Shown: positions 1 through 8,293 of the stretch, piece by piece | Position numbering within the stretch: position 1 is the stretch's first letter | Layout of the letters: each line of letters opens with the position of its first letter | Assembly (NCBI RefSeq): GCF_004138295.1 | Contig: NZ_SCFM01000007.1 | Coordinates: forward strand, 186,001 to 250,000 | Reading direction: 5' to 3' | Length of the DNA: 64,000 nt | Source of the DNA: Ectobacillus funiculus | GTDB taxonomy: Bacteria > Bacillota > Bacilli > Bacillales > Bacillaceae_G | The notes under the pieces: model-generated | The model's database searches: none | What the model saw: only the letters and a program-made list of their open reading frames with translations | Told to the model about the DNA's origin: nothing | Position numbers and translations under genes: made by a program

Positions 1-562
1 CGGCATCGTGTACGTGACATGTATCAAAACAAACAGACAGCTTCTCGTTATGCGTTACCCCTTCAATAATTTTAGCGATTTCCTCAAAACTTCTGCCGCA
101 CTCAGAGCCTTTTCCAGCCATTGTCTCCAAAGCAATTTGCACTGTTTGATCTGCAGTCAGCACTTCATTTAAACCTTCAATAATTTTAGCGATGCCAGCA
201 TCTGCTCCTGCTCCAACATGCGCTCCTGGGTGCAGGACAATTTGCTTCGCCGCTTGCAATGCCTCAGTCCGCTCAATTTCCAGACGTAAAAAATCAACCC
301 CGAGCTGAAAGGTATCAGGATTTTGCGTATTGCCGATGTTAATAATATAAGGAGCGTGCACAACAATCTCCTCAATGCCATGCTCCTGCATATGAAGAAG
401 CCCCGCCGCTATATTCAAGTCCGCAATTGGCTTGCGTCTCGTATTTTGCGGCGCGCCCGTATACACCATAAATGTCGTAGCTCCGTAAGAAACGGCTTCC
501 TCACTAGATGCAAGCAGCATTTTTTTACCGCTCATTGATACGTGTGAACCTATTTTCAGCAT
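1..562 (-). CDS. nfo: Deoxyribonuclease IV (AP endonuclease IV), 3' end cut by window edge
   Basis: Base-excision-repair endonuclease that cleaves 5' to abasic sites; a TIM-barrel enzyme using three zinc ions. The visible 187 codons start [16 protein letters not shown] and contain the family signatures [30 protein letters not shown] and [10 protein letters not shown], which carry zinc ligands (His, Glu, Asp, His). The ATG at 562 is preceded by GAGGTG. The C-terminal part lies outside the window. It is upstream of cshB on the same strand, as yqfS precedes yqfR in B. subtilis, with repeat element A between them. Confidence 0.95.
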   Translation of the reverse strand, partial: MLKIGSHVSMSGKKMLLASSEEAVSYGATTFMVYTGAPQNTRRKPIADLNIAAGLLHMQEHGIEEIVVHAPYIINIGNTQNPDTFQLGVDFLRLEIERTEALQAAKQIVLHPGAHVGAGADAGIAKIIEGLNEVLTADQTVQIALETMAGKGSECGRSFEEIAKIIEGVTHNEKLSVCFDTCHVHDA

Positions 563-584
563 ATATATCACCTCATTTGTTTAC

Positions 585-722
585 TAAAGAAAACTCGCCG
601 ACTGGCGAGCCCTGCTCTTGGGCGAAGACAGAGGCGTAGCCCTACTTATACTGTATTCTTAAAATTTCTCGCTACGTCGAATTGTCTCTTAGCTAAAATT
701 TACACTTTCTTACAGTATAAAA
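585..722 (+). repeat. Element A, full copy 1
   Basis: About 138 bp. Starts TAAAGAAAACTCGCC, forms the CTCGCC/GGCGAG hairpin, contains GAAGACAGAGGCGTAG, and ends with outer arms TTATACTGTA and TACAGTATAA that pair perfectly. Lies between the nfo start and the cshB terminator, whose oligo-T tract it touches. Confidence 0.85.
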
Positions 723-758
723 AACGAAACAAAGGAGCACGCCCCCTTATTTCGTTTT
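719..758 (-). terminator. Intrinsic terminator of cshB
   Basis: On the minus strand GAAAACGAAA pairs with TTTCGTTTT, and AAGG with CCTT inside, followed by a T tract. It overlaps the cshB stop codon. Confidence 0.7.
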
Positions 759-2051
759 CTTACTGTATCTCCGTTTAATTTTCTCTCGTTCTTCATTTAA
801 TTTTTTCTTATATCCTGGCTTAACTTTAGTTGGCTTCTTGATAACCTTCTTCGCCATAACATCCATCTCATTTTCTTGCTTTTTGCGGCTTTGACGCTTT
901 CTGCGCGGACCAAGGTCGACCCATTCACCGCTTCGTAAGTCAATATGACGGAATTCAATCTTGCGTTTCTCAAGCTTATCTAGTGCTTCTTCATCACTTG
1001 GTTCGTAAATTGTAATGGCGGTTCCAGAAAAACCAGCGCGTGCCGTACGGCCAACGCGGTGAATATAGAAATCCAGATCATCAGGCAGTTCATAGTTCAC
1101 AACATGACTAACTCCTTCGATATCAATACCACGAGCCGCTAAGTCTGTCGCAACAATATATTGGTACTCTAATTCATGCACTTGCTTCATCATTTTCCGG
1201 CGTTCACGCGGTGCCAAATCACCGTGAATGCGGCCAACCTTTAATCCGCGCTCCGCTAGCGCCTGCGCAACTTCTTCTGCATTCTTTTTCGTATTTGTAA
1301 ATATAATCGCCAAATACGGCTGATATTGCATCAGAATATCTTTCAATAGATCCTTCTTATTACGATGGCGCAGCGGTATAATCGCGTGCTCAATGTTTTG
1401 TGCGGCTGCCTGATTCGGATTGATATGTACATACTCTGGATTTTCCATATACTTTTTCAAAAACGGCTTAAGTTTTTCAGGAATCGTTGCTGAGAAAACG
1501 AGCATTTGTAATTTTTGCGGCATCCGCGCTGCAATTTTATCAACATCTTCAATAAATCCCATATCAAGCATTAAATCTGCCTCATCGACAACAATGGTCG
1601 AAGCTGTATGTACAAATAATGCCTGCTCCTCGACTAAATCGTGGATGCGTCCAGGTGTACCAACAACTATATGCGGCTGCTTTTTCAGCTTATCAATTGT
1701 ACGCTGCTTGTCCGTTCCACCAACAAAGCAACGTGCGGTGATCAGCTGTTCCTCTTGGCAGAATTTCGTAAGCTTTAGAATTTCTTGATAAATTTGCTGC
1801 GCCAATTCACGTGTCGGCGCTGTAATTACAGCCTGCACTTCTTCCTGCTGTGGTTGAACTGCCTGTAAAATTGGAAGTAAGTACGCGTGTGTTTTACCGG
1901 AACCTGTTTGTGATTGACCGATAACACTATGTCCTTTTTTCGCAATCGGAAAAATTTTACACTGAATTTCAGTTGGCTCTAAAAAGCCCAGATCCTTCAC
2001 AGCCTTTAATAAAAACGGCTGAAATGCAAACTGTTCAAATGATGCTGTCAT
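747..2051 (-). CDS. cshB: DEAD-box ATP-dependent RNA helicase CshB
   Basis: Cold-shock-type RNA helicase that unwinds RNA duplexes with ATP, acting in mRNA decay and ribosome assembly. All motifs are present in order: Q motif (EPTEIQ), Walker A SQTGSGKT, PTRELAQQ, GTPGRIHDL, DEAD, SAT, and the helicase C domain ending HRVGRTARAG. A basic lysine/arginine-rich tail follows (about residues 375-434), as in CshB. 434 aa from the ATG at 2051, preceded by AAGGTGG. An in-frame GTG at 2060 with GGAG upstream is an alternative start. Neighbours match the yqfS-yqfR-yqfQ order of B. subtilis. Confidence 0.93.
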   Translation of the reverse strand: MTASFEQFAFQPFLLKAVKDLGFLEPTEIQCKIFPIAKKGHSVIGQSQTGSGKTHAYLLPILQAVQPQQEEVQAVITAPTRELAQQIYQEILKLTKFCQEEQLITARCFVGGTDKQRTIDKLKKQPHIVVGTPGRIHDLVEEQALFVHTASTIVVDEADLMLDMGFIEDVDKIAARMPQKLQMLVFSATIPEKLKPFLKKYMENPEYVHINPNQAAAQNIEHAIIPLRHRNKKDLLKDILMQYQPYLAIIFTNTKKNAEEVAQALAERGLKVGRIHGDLAPRERRKMMKQVHELEYQYIVATDLAARGIDIEGVSHVVNYELPDDLDFYIHRVGRTARAGFSGTAITIYEPSDEEALDKLEKRKIEFRHIDLRSGEWVDLGPRRKRQSRKKQENEMDVMAKKVIKKPTKVKPGYKKKLNEEREKIKRRYSKKTK

Positions 2052-2221
2052 CTGTTCCACCTTCTTTCTCCTTATTTAACGCACAAATCAGGCAAGTTAT
2101 CATTATAACGAATTCTACATGGAAAAGCTATTATTAGTTTGATGCTATGCTTGGAAAACTAACCTCTTTTCTTGTTGCTGCATATGGTAGTGTATACACC
2201 AACAAGAAAGGAGTGCTTTTT

Positions 2222-3274
2222 ATGAGCCAGCCACAAATACCTCCCCGCCAACCGATGATGTACATGCCGCAATCACACCCATATCCAGCTGGAGGAATGA
2301 GAAGGGATACGCAGCAAAGGCGAACGCAGCAAAGGCCGATGCAACAAATGCCGACGCAGCAAAGGCCGATGCAGCAAATGCCGATGCAGCAAATGCCGAT
2401 GCAGCAAATGCCAATGCAGCAAAGGCCGATGCAGCAAATGCCAATGCAGCAAATGCCCATGCAGCAAATGCCGATGCAGCAAATGCCCATGCAGCAAATG
2501 CCAATGCAGCAAATGCCAATGCAGCAAATGCCCATGCAGCAAATGCCCATGCAGCAAATGCCAATGCAGCAAATGCCCATGCAGCAAATGCCCATGCAGC
2601 AAATGCCAATGCAACAAAAACGGCAAGGAGGAATTTTATCAAAGCTGTTTGGAAAGAAAAATAAAAATTCGCAAGATACCAGTTCACCCTTTATGCCAAA
2701 CAACAACTACGGCTCCCAGACGCAGCAGCCTATGATGCATCCCCGTCAACAACCGGCAGCCCAGACGAATATCCGGATGATCCCGCAGGCTGCAGCAACA
2801 AGCGCTGCAACAGCAAGCAACACAGGAGGAATTGGCAGTTTTTTTTCTAACTTGGTCGCCAACCCTTCCGCTATCGTAGGAAATGTAGAAAAGATTGTGC
2901 AAGTTGCGCAAACTGTCACTCCCGTTGTGCAGCAATATGGCCCGCTTATGCAAAAATTCCCAAACTTGACGAAAATTTTAAGTGCACTTACCCCTAGCAG
3001 CAACAAGGAAACAACAACAGAGGCAGTAACAGAGGCAACAACAGAGAAAACAACAGAGAAAACAACAGAGAAAACAACAGAGAAAACAACAGAGGCGACA
3101 ACATCGGCAGCACCAATAGCTGTACAAGAAGAAACGTCAAAACCAACAAAACCAACAGCTAAGAAAGAAGAGAAGAAACAGAATAATCCAACAGTAGAAG
3201 ACACACAAACGCCGCCACAGCAGCCAGCTTCACCTGCTGCCACGAAAACATCATCACCAAAATTATATGTATAG
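2222..3274 (+). CDS. yqfQ: YqfQ/VrrA-like repeat protein
   Basis: 350-aa low-complexity protein at the yqfQ position between cshB and ispH, the locus that encodes VrrA in B. anthracis. The ATG at 2222 follows AAAGGAG. Layout: Pro/Gln/Met-rich N-terminus; about 20 copies of a five-residue MQQMP unit (residues about 30-134); basic stretch KRQGGILSKLFGKKNK; a conserved-looking core GGIGSFFSNLVANPSAIVGN followed by VEKIVQVAQTV (about residues 200-240); a TTEK repeat (about 260-300); and a Lys/Pro/Thr-rich tail. No signal peptide is visible. Function is unknown; in B. subtilis yqfQ has been linked to sporulation. The core is likely the functional part and the repeat length probably varies among strains. 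Confidence 0.85.
   Translation: MSQPQIPPRQPMMYMPQSHPYPAGGMRRDTQQRRTQQRPMQQMPTQQRPMQQMPMQQMPMQQMPMQQRPMQQMPMQQMPMQQMPMQQMPMQQMPMQQMPMQQMPMQQMPMQQMPMQQMPMQQMPMQQMPMQQKRQGGILSKLFGKKNKNSQDTSSPFMPNNNYGSQTQQPMMHPRQQPAAQTNIRMIPQAAATSAATASNTGGIGSFFSNLVANPSAIVGNVEKIVQVAQTVTPVVQQYGPLMQKFPNLTKILSALTPSSNKETTTEAVTEATTEKTTEKTTEKTTEKTTEATTSAAPIAVQEETSKPTKPTAKKEEKKQNNPTVEDTQTPPQQPASPAATKTSSPKLYV
2309..2623 (+). repeat. 15-bp coding tandem repeat in yqfQ (about 21 units)
   Basis: Direct tandem array of ATGCAGCAAATGCCN with third-position changes (CCG/CCA/CCC) and early variants reading TQQRP or MQQRP. The unit is a multiple of three, so changes in copy number stay in frame. Early units are degenerate and later ones nearly identical, as expected for an array expanding at its 3' side. 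Confidence 0.95.
3009..3105 (+). repeat. 12-bp coding tandem repeat in yqfQ
   Basis: Tandem ACAACAGAGAAA units (TTEK, four near-perfect copies) flanked by variants encoding TTEA and VTEA. A second independent in-frame microsatellite within the same gene. Confidence 0.9.
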
Positions 3275-3353
3275 CTTTGTCAAGGCTCCTCTCCTCCTTT
3301 ATAATGAAGAAGACTAGCTGGTGAAAGTCCTTGCTAAAAAGGAGAGGAATACG

Positions 3354-4295
3354 ATGAAGGTAATTAAAATTGCCCCACGCGGCTATTGCTATGGGGTGGT
3401 AGACGCGATGGTCATTGCGCGCAATGCGGCGCTTGATAAAGATTTACCACGACCAATTTATATATTAGGAATGATCGTCCACAACAAACATGTAACTGAT
3501 GCATTTGAAGAAGAGGGCATTATTACATTGGATGGTCCAAACCGTCTTGAAATTTTAGAACAGGTAGAGTCTGGCACTGTAATTTTCACAGCGCATGGTG
3601 TATCCCCTGAAGTCAAAAGACGCGCGCAGGAGAAGGGGTTAACAACTATTGATGCTACATGCCCTGACGTCACAAAGACACATGATTTAATCCGCGATAA
3701 GAAGGAACATGGATACCATATTGTTTATATTGGCAAAAAAGGACATCCAGAGCCGGAGGGGGCAATTGGTATCGCACCTGATATTGTACATCTTGTCGAG
3801 AAGGAAGCGGACGTAACTGCTTTGAATCTGCCAACCGATCGAATTTTGGTTACAAATCAAACAACGATGAGCCAATGGGATGTACAAAATCTCATGAAAA
3901 AAATCCAAGAGCGTTATCCTACAGCAGAATTCCATAAGGAAATCTGTCTGGCAACACAAGTTCGTCAAGAAGCGGTGGCTGATCAAGCAAAAGAAGCAGA
4001 CCTAACCCTTGTCGTAGGCGATCCAAAAAGCAATAATTCCAATCGGCTGGCTCAAGTTTCTATGGAAATTGCCGGAACAAATGCATACCGTATTTCAGAT
4101 GTAAGCGAAATTCAGCTCGAGTGGCTTAAAGGTGTAGAAACTGTTGCGATTACAGCAGGTGCTTCTACTCCTACACCAATTACAAAGGAAGTCATTGCCT
4201 TCATTGAGCAATACGATCCATCCAATCCCGCAACATGGGAACGCAAGCGACAGGTACCGCTTTCTAAGATTTTACCCAAAGTGAAAACGAAGTGA
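3354..4295 (+). CDS. ispH: 4-hydroxy-3-methylbut-2-enyl diphosphate reductase IspH
   Basis: Last step of the MEP isoprenoid pathway: reduces HMBPP to IPP and DMAPP using a [4Fe-4S] cluster. 313 aa from the ATG at 3354, with AAGGAGAGG upstream; an earlier in-frame GTG at 3321 lacks a comparable site. Cluster cysteines fall at C12 (RGYCYGV), C103 (DATCPDV) and C198 (KEICLAT). Catalytic-region motifs [17 protein letters not shown] and SNNSNRL are present. It is convergent to the genes downstream and follows yqfQ as yqfP does in B. subtilis. Confidence 0.96.
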   Translation: MKVIKIAPRGYCYGVVDAMVIARNAALDKDLPRPIYILGMIVHNKHVTDAFEEEGIITLDGPNRLEILEQVESGTVIFTAHGVSPEVKRRAQEKGLTTIDATCPDVTKTHDLIRDKKEHGYHIVYIGKKGHPEPEGAIGIAPDIVHLVEKEADVTALNLPTDRILVTNQTTMSQWDVQNLMKKIQERYPTAEFHKEICLATQVRQEAVADQAKEADLTLVVGDPKSNNSNRLAQVSMEIAGTNAYRISDVSEIQLEWLKGVETVAITAGASTPTPITKEVIAFIEQYDPSNPATWERKRQVPLSKILPKVKTK

Positions 4296-4324
4296 TCAGG
4301 AGCGCTAGCACACCTAGCCTTTGC

Positions 4325-4416
4325 TCTCGTAGTTGCCCTTATACTGTAGTCCTAAAATTTCTTGCTGCGTCGAATTGTCTTCCAGCTAGAAATTTATACT
4401 TTCTTACAGTGTAAAA
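4325..4416 (+). repeat. Element A, 5'-truncated copy 2
   Basis: Keeps the 3' two thirds: GTAGTTGCCCTTATACTGTA, AAAATTTCTTGCTGCGTCG, GCTAGAAATTTATACTTTC and TACAGTGTAAAA. The 5' hairpin is missing. The rest of the ispH-doxX gap (4417-4574) holds nothing I recognise. Confidence 0.8.
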
Positions 4417-4574
4417 TAATCCACGTACAAAACGAGAGGTTCAGGAAAATTTGATTCATAGAAGCTTTCCATAGGGTTTTCACTGCTAACTGTTTTTTTC
4501 ATAACACTGGAGAAGGGTATTCCGCGAAAGGGAATAGACCTTGGCTGTAGGGCGGCACCTAAAAAATTATATAT

Positions 4575-4606
4575 AAAAAGCGGAAGAGAGGGCTCTTCCG
4601 CTTTTT
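4575..4606. terminator. Bidirectional intrinsic terminator
   Basis: Perfect 14-bp stem AAAAAGCGGAAGAG / CTCTTCCGCTTTTT with a 4-nt loop, so an oligo-T run exists on both strands. It serves the convergent ispH and doxX transcripts. Confidence 0.88.
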
Positions 4607-4634
4607 AAGCTATTGAAAAACAAAATTGTTACAA

Positions 4635-5051
4635 TTATGGTCGATAAAGCAATACGTAATCACCTGGACCTACTAACGCTACGCCAGCTGTCACCGCAAT
4701 TAGGACCATGTTATACTCAAATCCATTATTTGTAAGCCAATAGCCATTGCGGCCATGCACTGTCACGATGGCATCAATCATAATGATAATGATAAGAATA
4801 GCCCCTAAGGAAGTGAGCTCTCCAGCAGCGAAAAGGATTCCTCCAACAAGCTCAAATGATCCAGCTAGAACAGCCCAAATCTTCCCTCCTGGCTTAATTC
4901 CGATAGATTCTAACCATTCTCCCGTATTGCTTACACCAGCCCCTCCAAACCATCCAAACAATTTTTGACAACCATGTCCAATAAATGTGATTCCCACTAC
5001 TAATCGAATGATTAATAGTCCAAGATTTGCCATCGAATCGAAATGATCCAT
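4635..5051 (-). CDS. DoxX family membrane protein
   Basis: 138-aa integral membrane protein of the DoxX/YphA family, with four predicted hydrophobic helices (LGLLIIRLVVGITFIGHG; AVLAGSFELVGGILFAAG; AILIIIIMIDAIVTV; MVLIAVTAGVALVG). The family signature GHGCQKLFGWFGG is present. The ATG at 5051 follows AAAGAAGGG; upstream in-frame codons lack a site. Family members are linked to redox or thiol stress and respiratory chains, but the substrate of this one is unknown. It has no counterpart at this place in the B. subtilis operon. Confidence 0.85.
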   Translation of the reverse strand: MDHFDSMANLGLLIIRLVVGITFIGHGCQKLFGWFGGAGVSNTGEWLESIGIKPGGKIWAVLAGSFELVGGILFAAGELTSLGAILIIIIMIDAIVTVHGRNGYWLTNNGFEYNMVLIAVTAGVALVGPGDYVLLYRP

Positions 5052-5324
5052 GCTAGCCCTTCTTTCCTTATTCTTTGGCAAGAATGCCCTCCCTGCGCTC
5101 GGCATCAATAAAAAGCAGGAACGGAGTATATCACTCGTTTTACTTCTTCCTAAAAAGGATTCTCTAGAGAAAAACCCCTACCCCCCTATCGAGAAAAGAT
5201 TAGTCAACTTTATCTGTTTCTATAATGAGGGTACTTTTTGTTCATGGGTTCATTTTGCAACAGAGATTTGTTTTTTATGCATAACAAGAACTTTATATTG
5301 TAGTGATGAATGTAACAGCCCTGT

Positions 5325-6446
5325 CTATATAAATGTAAATGGCTCCGTATTAATCGTGGATGCGTGTACTGTAACAGCCAATTTCTTTTCTGTTGCTTTT
5401 TGCTGCAGCTGCTTCTGCACCCCTGCCTTCATAATTTTTTCTACATTATGTCCCGGATCCACAACATGTAACCCAAGCATCATGGCATCATGTGCGACGT
5501 GATAATACAAATCACCTGTAACATACACATCTGCGCCCTTAAACTTCGCTTGTTTGATGTATTTATTCCCATCTCCACCAACAACTGCCACCTTTTTCAC
5601 TGTATCCTGCAGCGCTCCGACAACTCGAACAGCCGGGACGTCTAATCGTTCTTTTACATATCCGGAAAATTGCTCCAGTGTCATGGCCTCTGGTAAATAT
5701 CCTATTTTTCCTAAGCCTAGCACATTTCCTTTATTCTCAAGCGGGTAGATATCGTACGCAACCTCTTCATATGGATGAGCCGCAAGCATGGCCCGTACCA
5801 CTTTACGCTGCAGGGACGCTGGGAAAATGGTTTCGATCCGTACTTCCTCAACATGCTCAAGCTTCCCTGCTGTTCCAGTATATGGGTTGGTTCCCTCTAG
5901 AGGTAAAAAGGTTCCTGTTCCTTCCACATTAAAGGTGCAAGAGCTGTAGTTTCCAATATGTCCTGCACCGCTATCTCCCAAAGCTTGCTGCACTGATTCC
6001 CGATGCGAGACAGGGACAAAAACAACCAGCTTTTTCAAATTTTCCTCGTATGTCGGCACCAAAACCTCCGTTTGCATTAAACCGAGCGCTTCAGCTAATA
6101 AATCATTTACCCCGCCGCTTGCAATATCAACATTTGTATGAGCAGCATATACGGCAATATCATGCTTGATGCACTTTTCGATGATTCGGCCATAAGCGGT
6201 ATCTGTGTGAATCGTTTTTAATGGGCGGTATACAAGCGGATGGTGCGCAATAATTAAACCTGCCTGTTTCTCAATCGCCTCATCCACAACCTCTTCTGTT
6301 ACATCTAATGCGATTAGTACATTTGTAACAGGACGGTTTAAAGCACCGATATGCAAGCCAATAGGATCCCCTTCCATCGCAAAAGCTTTTGGATACATTG
6401 TTTCAAATAAGCTAATAATCTCATGACCGTTTGGAATTTTGCTCAT
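5325..6446 (-). CDS. yqfO: Nif3-like dinuclear metal centre protein YqfO
   Basis: 373-aa NIF3/DUF34 protein. The two halves of the metal-binding fold are visible (QAGLIIAHHPLVYRPLK, AAHTNVDIASGGVNDLL near the N-terminus; VTGDLYYHVAHDAMMLGLHVVDPGH at the C-terminus). Between them lies the CutA-like insertion typical of Bacillus homologues (about residues 130-230, with AAHPYEEVAYDIYPL). Proposed roles include GTP cyclohydrolase-like metal hydrolase activity, still unsettled. It overlaps trmK by 4 nt (ATGA), implying translational coupling, exactly as yqfN-yqfO in B. subtilis. Confidence 0.93.
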   Translation of the reverse strand: MSKIPNGHEIISLFETMYPKAFAMEGDPIGLHIGALNRPVTNVLIALDVTEEVVDEAIEKQAGLIIAHHPLVYRPLKTIHTDTAYGRIIEKCIKHDIAVYAAHTNVDIASGGVNDLLAEALGLMQTEVLVPTYEENLKKLVVFVPVSHRESVQQALGDSGAGHIGNYSSCTFNVEGTGTFLPLEGTNPYTGTAGKLEHVEEVRIETIFPASLQRKVVRAMLAAHPYEEVAYDIYPLENKGNVLGLGKIGYLPEAMTLEQFSGYVKERLDVPAVRVVGALQDTVKKVAVVGGDGNKYIKQAKFKGADVYVTGDLYYHVAHDAMMLGLHVVDPGHNVEKIMKAGVQKQLQQKATEKKLAVTVHASTINTEPFTFI

Positions 6447-7150
6447 CCTAACGCCTCCTCAATAAGAGCGATTTTCTCAAGCAGTTCCTGCCGCTTTCTT
6501 TCTGTTTCCTCTGTTTCAGCCGCTTTGTTCAGCTGTTCATAAATCATTTTAAGACTCTTTAACTCATGCTGCCACTTTTCTACAAACACGGTATTTTTCT
6601 CCGGCAATAAAAACGGCCCCATCAGTACTCCTGCTGTCTCTTGCTCCTCATAAGGCTGCATGGGATTTCCTTTTTCAGCACACAAAATTTCATAAATTTT
6701 TCCGTCCTCTTTTAAAATCTGTTCCTTTTTCAGCTCCCATCCATTTTCAATTAACCATTGGCGAATATTATGGGCTCCAATATTTGGCTGCAGCACGAGA
6801 CGCTGCACCCCTTGCAGCTTCCCTTTCCCTCGCTCCAATATATCGCGAATGAGAGCACCCCCCATACCACAAATCGTAATCACATCTGCTTCCCCGCCAG
6901 CAAGAACTGACAGGCCGTCTCCTTTGCGTACGGAAATCTTATCTTCTAAATGAAGCTGTTCAACTGTCGTTTTTGCCGATTGATATGGTCCCTCTACCAC
7001 CTCGCCAGCAATTGCAGAAACAATTCTGTTATGTAACACGCAATAACATGGCAAATATGCGTGATCCGATCCGATATCAGCTAAGACGGATTGCGGGATA
7101 ATTTCTTCCGCAACGGCCTGCAGCCTCTTTGAAAGCTTTACCTCGTTCAT
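6443..7150 (-). CDS. trmK: tRNA (adenine(22)-N1)-methyltransferase TrmK
   Basis: SAM-dependent enzyme that makes m1A22 in tRNA. Rossmann signatures: LADIGSDHAYLP (motif I), AGEVVEGPYQSAK, DVITICGMGG (the catalytic loop) and LVLQPNIG. 235 aa if translation begins at the ATG at 7150, which has AAAGG 9 nt upstream; an ATG at 7159 is directly adjacent to that AAAGG and is less likely. The C-terminus is a coiled coil (KTVFVEKWQHELKSLK onward). First gene of the trmK-yqfO pair. Confidence 0.93.
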   Translation of the reverse strand: MNEVKLSKRLQAVAEEIIPQSVLADIGSDHAYLPCYCVLHNRIVSAIAGEVVEGPYQSAKTTVEQLHLEDKISVRKGDGLSVLAGGEADVITICGMGGALIRDILERGKGKLQGVQRLVLQPNIGAHNIRQWLIENGWELKKEQILKEDGKIYEILCAEKGNPMQPYEEQETAGVLMGPFLLPEKNTVFVEKWQHELKSLKMIYEQLNKAAETEETERKRQELLEKIALIEEALG

Positions 7151-7282
7151 TCTGTTCATCCTTTACTTGTTTTCTTCATCATAAGAATTTTTTTATACTG
7201 TTGCAAGCGACAGTAACGACTTATTTTAGCATAAGAAAGCCGGTTAGGTCATAATGAGGAAGGGAAATTAAACTCAACTGCT

Positions 7283-7357
7283 GCCCTTATACTGTATTTC
7301 TAAAATTTCTCGCTACGTCGAATTGTCCTTCAACTAGGAATTTATACTTAAAGTAAA
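7283..7357 (+). repeat. Element A, 5'-truncated copy 3
   Basis: Begins inside the element at CCCTTATACTGTA and retains AAAATTTCTCGCTACGTCG and GGAATTTATACTTAAAGTAA. Its 3' end runs directly into the A run (T run on the minus strand) of the cccA terminator. Confidence 0.78.
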
Positions 7358-7388
7358 AAAAAATCCCTTTGTAAACATGTACAAAGGG
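7354..7388 (-). terminator. Intrinsic terminator of cccA
   Basis: Stem CCCTTTGT / ACAAAGGG with a short loop, followed on the minus strand by a run of nine Ts. Confidence 0.85.
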
Positions 7389-7397
7389 TCTAATATA

Positions 7398-7760
7398 TTA
7401 TTTTTTTTGTGACAGCCATTCTGCTACTTTGGAAGCCTGATCAGCCGGAAGTAACCCAGCTGGCATGTTTCCTCTACCATTTAGAATAACACCTTGAATA
7501 TCCTCTTTAGACAGTTTGTCGCCAACCTTTTGCAAGTTTGGACCAATATTTCCTTGTAGCTGGTCCCCATGACAGCTTACACAAGTTTGCTTCACAATAT
7601 CTTCTGGCTTCGCAGCAGCTGTTTGCGTTGTTGTGCCACCATTTTTCTCGGCATCCGCCAGTTGTTCCGCCTTGTATAACCCTTGGAATGAAAGCAGAAA
7701 CGTTAAAGCAATCCCTAAAGCTGCAATCAATGCGAACGGAATTAACGGGTTGCGTTTCAT
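7398..7760 (-). CDS. cccA: Membrane-anchored cytochrome c550
   Basis: 120 aa. An N-terminal uncleaved anchor (residues 7-26) is followed by a Thr/Gln/Ala linker and one class I cytochrome c domain. Haem attachment site CVSCH at residues 60-64 and the likely axial methionine M99 in NGRGNMPAG. It carries electrons on the outer face of the membrane, in B. subtilis towards cytochrome oxidase. Monocistronic with its own terminator, upstream of sigA's 3' end, as in B. subtilis. Confidence 0.94.
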   Translation of the reverse strand: MKRNPLIPFALIAALGIALTFLLSFQGLYKAEQLADAEKNGGTTTQTAAAKPEDIVKQTCVSCHGDQLQGNIGPNLQKVGDKLSKEDIQGVILNGRGNMPAGLLPADQASKVAEWLSQKK

Positions 7761-8135
7761 TTCTTTTCTCCCCCTCTATGTACCCCATTAACTATTTTTG
7801 TATGAACAGTTCTATTGTACTTGAAAACGCTCTATCGGAAAAGCATAAACTCCAAAACGGGAGGAAAATCCCCTAATTTTTTTATTTTTTTCCATAATTT
7901 ATAAAATATGTATTTTTATTTTGACAAATGAAAGAAATATCCTCTAAATTTTTTTGCTAAAAATCTTCGAGATGCAGCAAAAACTCCTACTATTCAACTT
8001 AAATATTGTAAACCAACACAGAATTTGCTCGAAAAATAATAAAATGAGCATTTGCAAATCAATAGACAATTCTGTAAAATAAATTACAAGAATTGTAACT
8101 GGTTAGCATTTCCTTTCTCTACAAAAGCATGAGAG

Positions 8136-8250
8136 AAGTTTTCGAGGCAACGACAGAGGCATAGCTGCACTTACACCTTATTCCTAGAATCCCCTGCCAT
8201 GTCGAATGAACTCCTAACTGGAAATTTATCCTTTCTTAAGGCAGAAAAGA
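8136..8250 (+). repeat. Element A, degenerate copy 4
   Basis: Recognisable by CGACAGAGGCATAG, CACTTACACCTTATTCCTAGAA, CATGTCGAATGA and CTGGAAATTTATCC. The arms are eroded. The rest of the 533-bp gap 7761-8293 is AT-rich, with no ORF and only a possible TTGACA on the plus strand at 7921. The copy abuts the sigA terminator. Confidence 0.7.
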
Positions 8251-8285
8251 AAAAGTTTACTTCACCTGCAATGAAGTAAACTTTC
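8251..8285 (-). terminator. Intrinsic terminator of sigA operon
   Basis: Perfect 12-bp stem AAAGTTTACTTC / GAAGTAAACTTT with a 9-nt loop and T-rich continuation on the minus strand, 10 nt after the sigA stop. Confidence 0.88.
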
Positions 8286-8293
8286 TTAAACGG

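Noticed and set aside
2309-2623. CRISPR-like array
   Set aside because: Units are contiguous 15-bp coding repeats with no spacers.
2134-2706. Three long minus-strand frames across the yqfQ repeat (Cys/Ile/Gly, Ala/Phe and His/Leu repeats)
   Set aside because: They are the mirror readings of the 15-bp tandem repeat; no ribosome site and no family.
4417-4574. Riboswitch upstream of the doxX end
   Set aside because: Some GC-rich pairing is possible, but no known aptamer core can be recognised, and it lies downstream of both flanking genes.
5050-5502. Plus-strand frame between doxX and yqfO
   Set aside because: Overlaps both real genes on the other strand; Cys/Phe-rich composition without a family.
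7921-7960. Plus-strand TTGACA promoter in the cccA-sigA gap
   Set aside because: No -10 of quality and no plus-strand gene downstream; AT-rich background.
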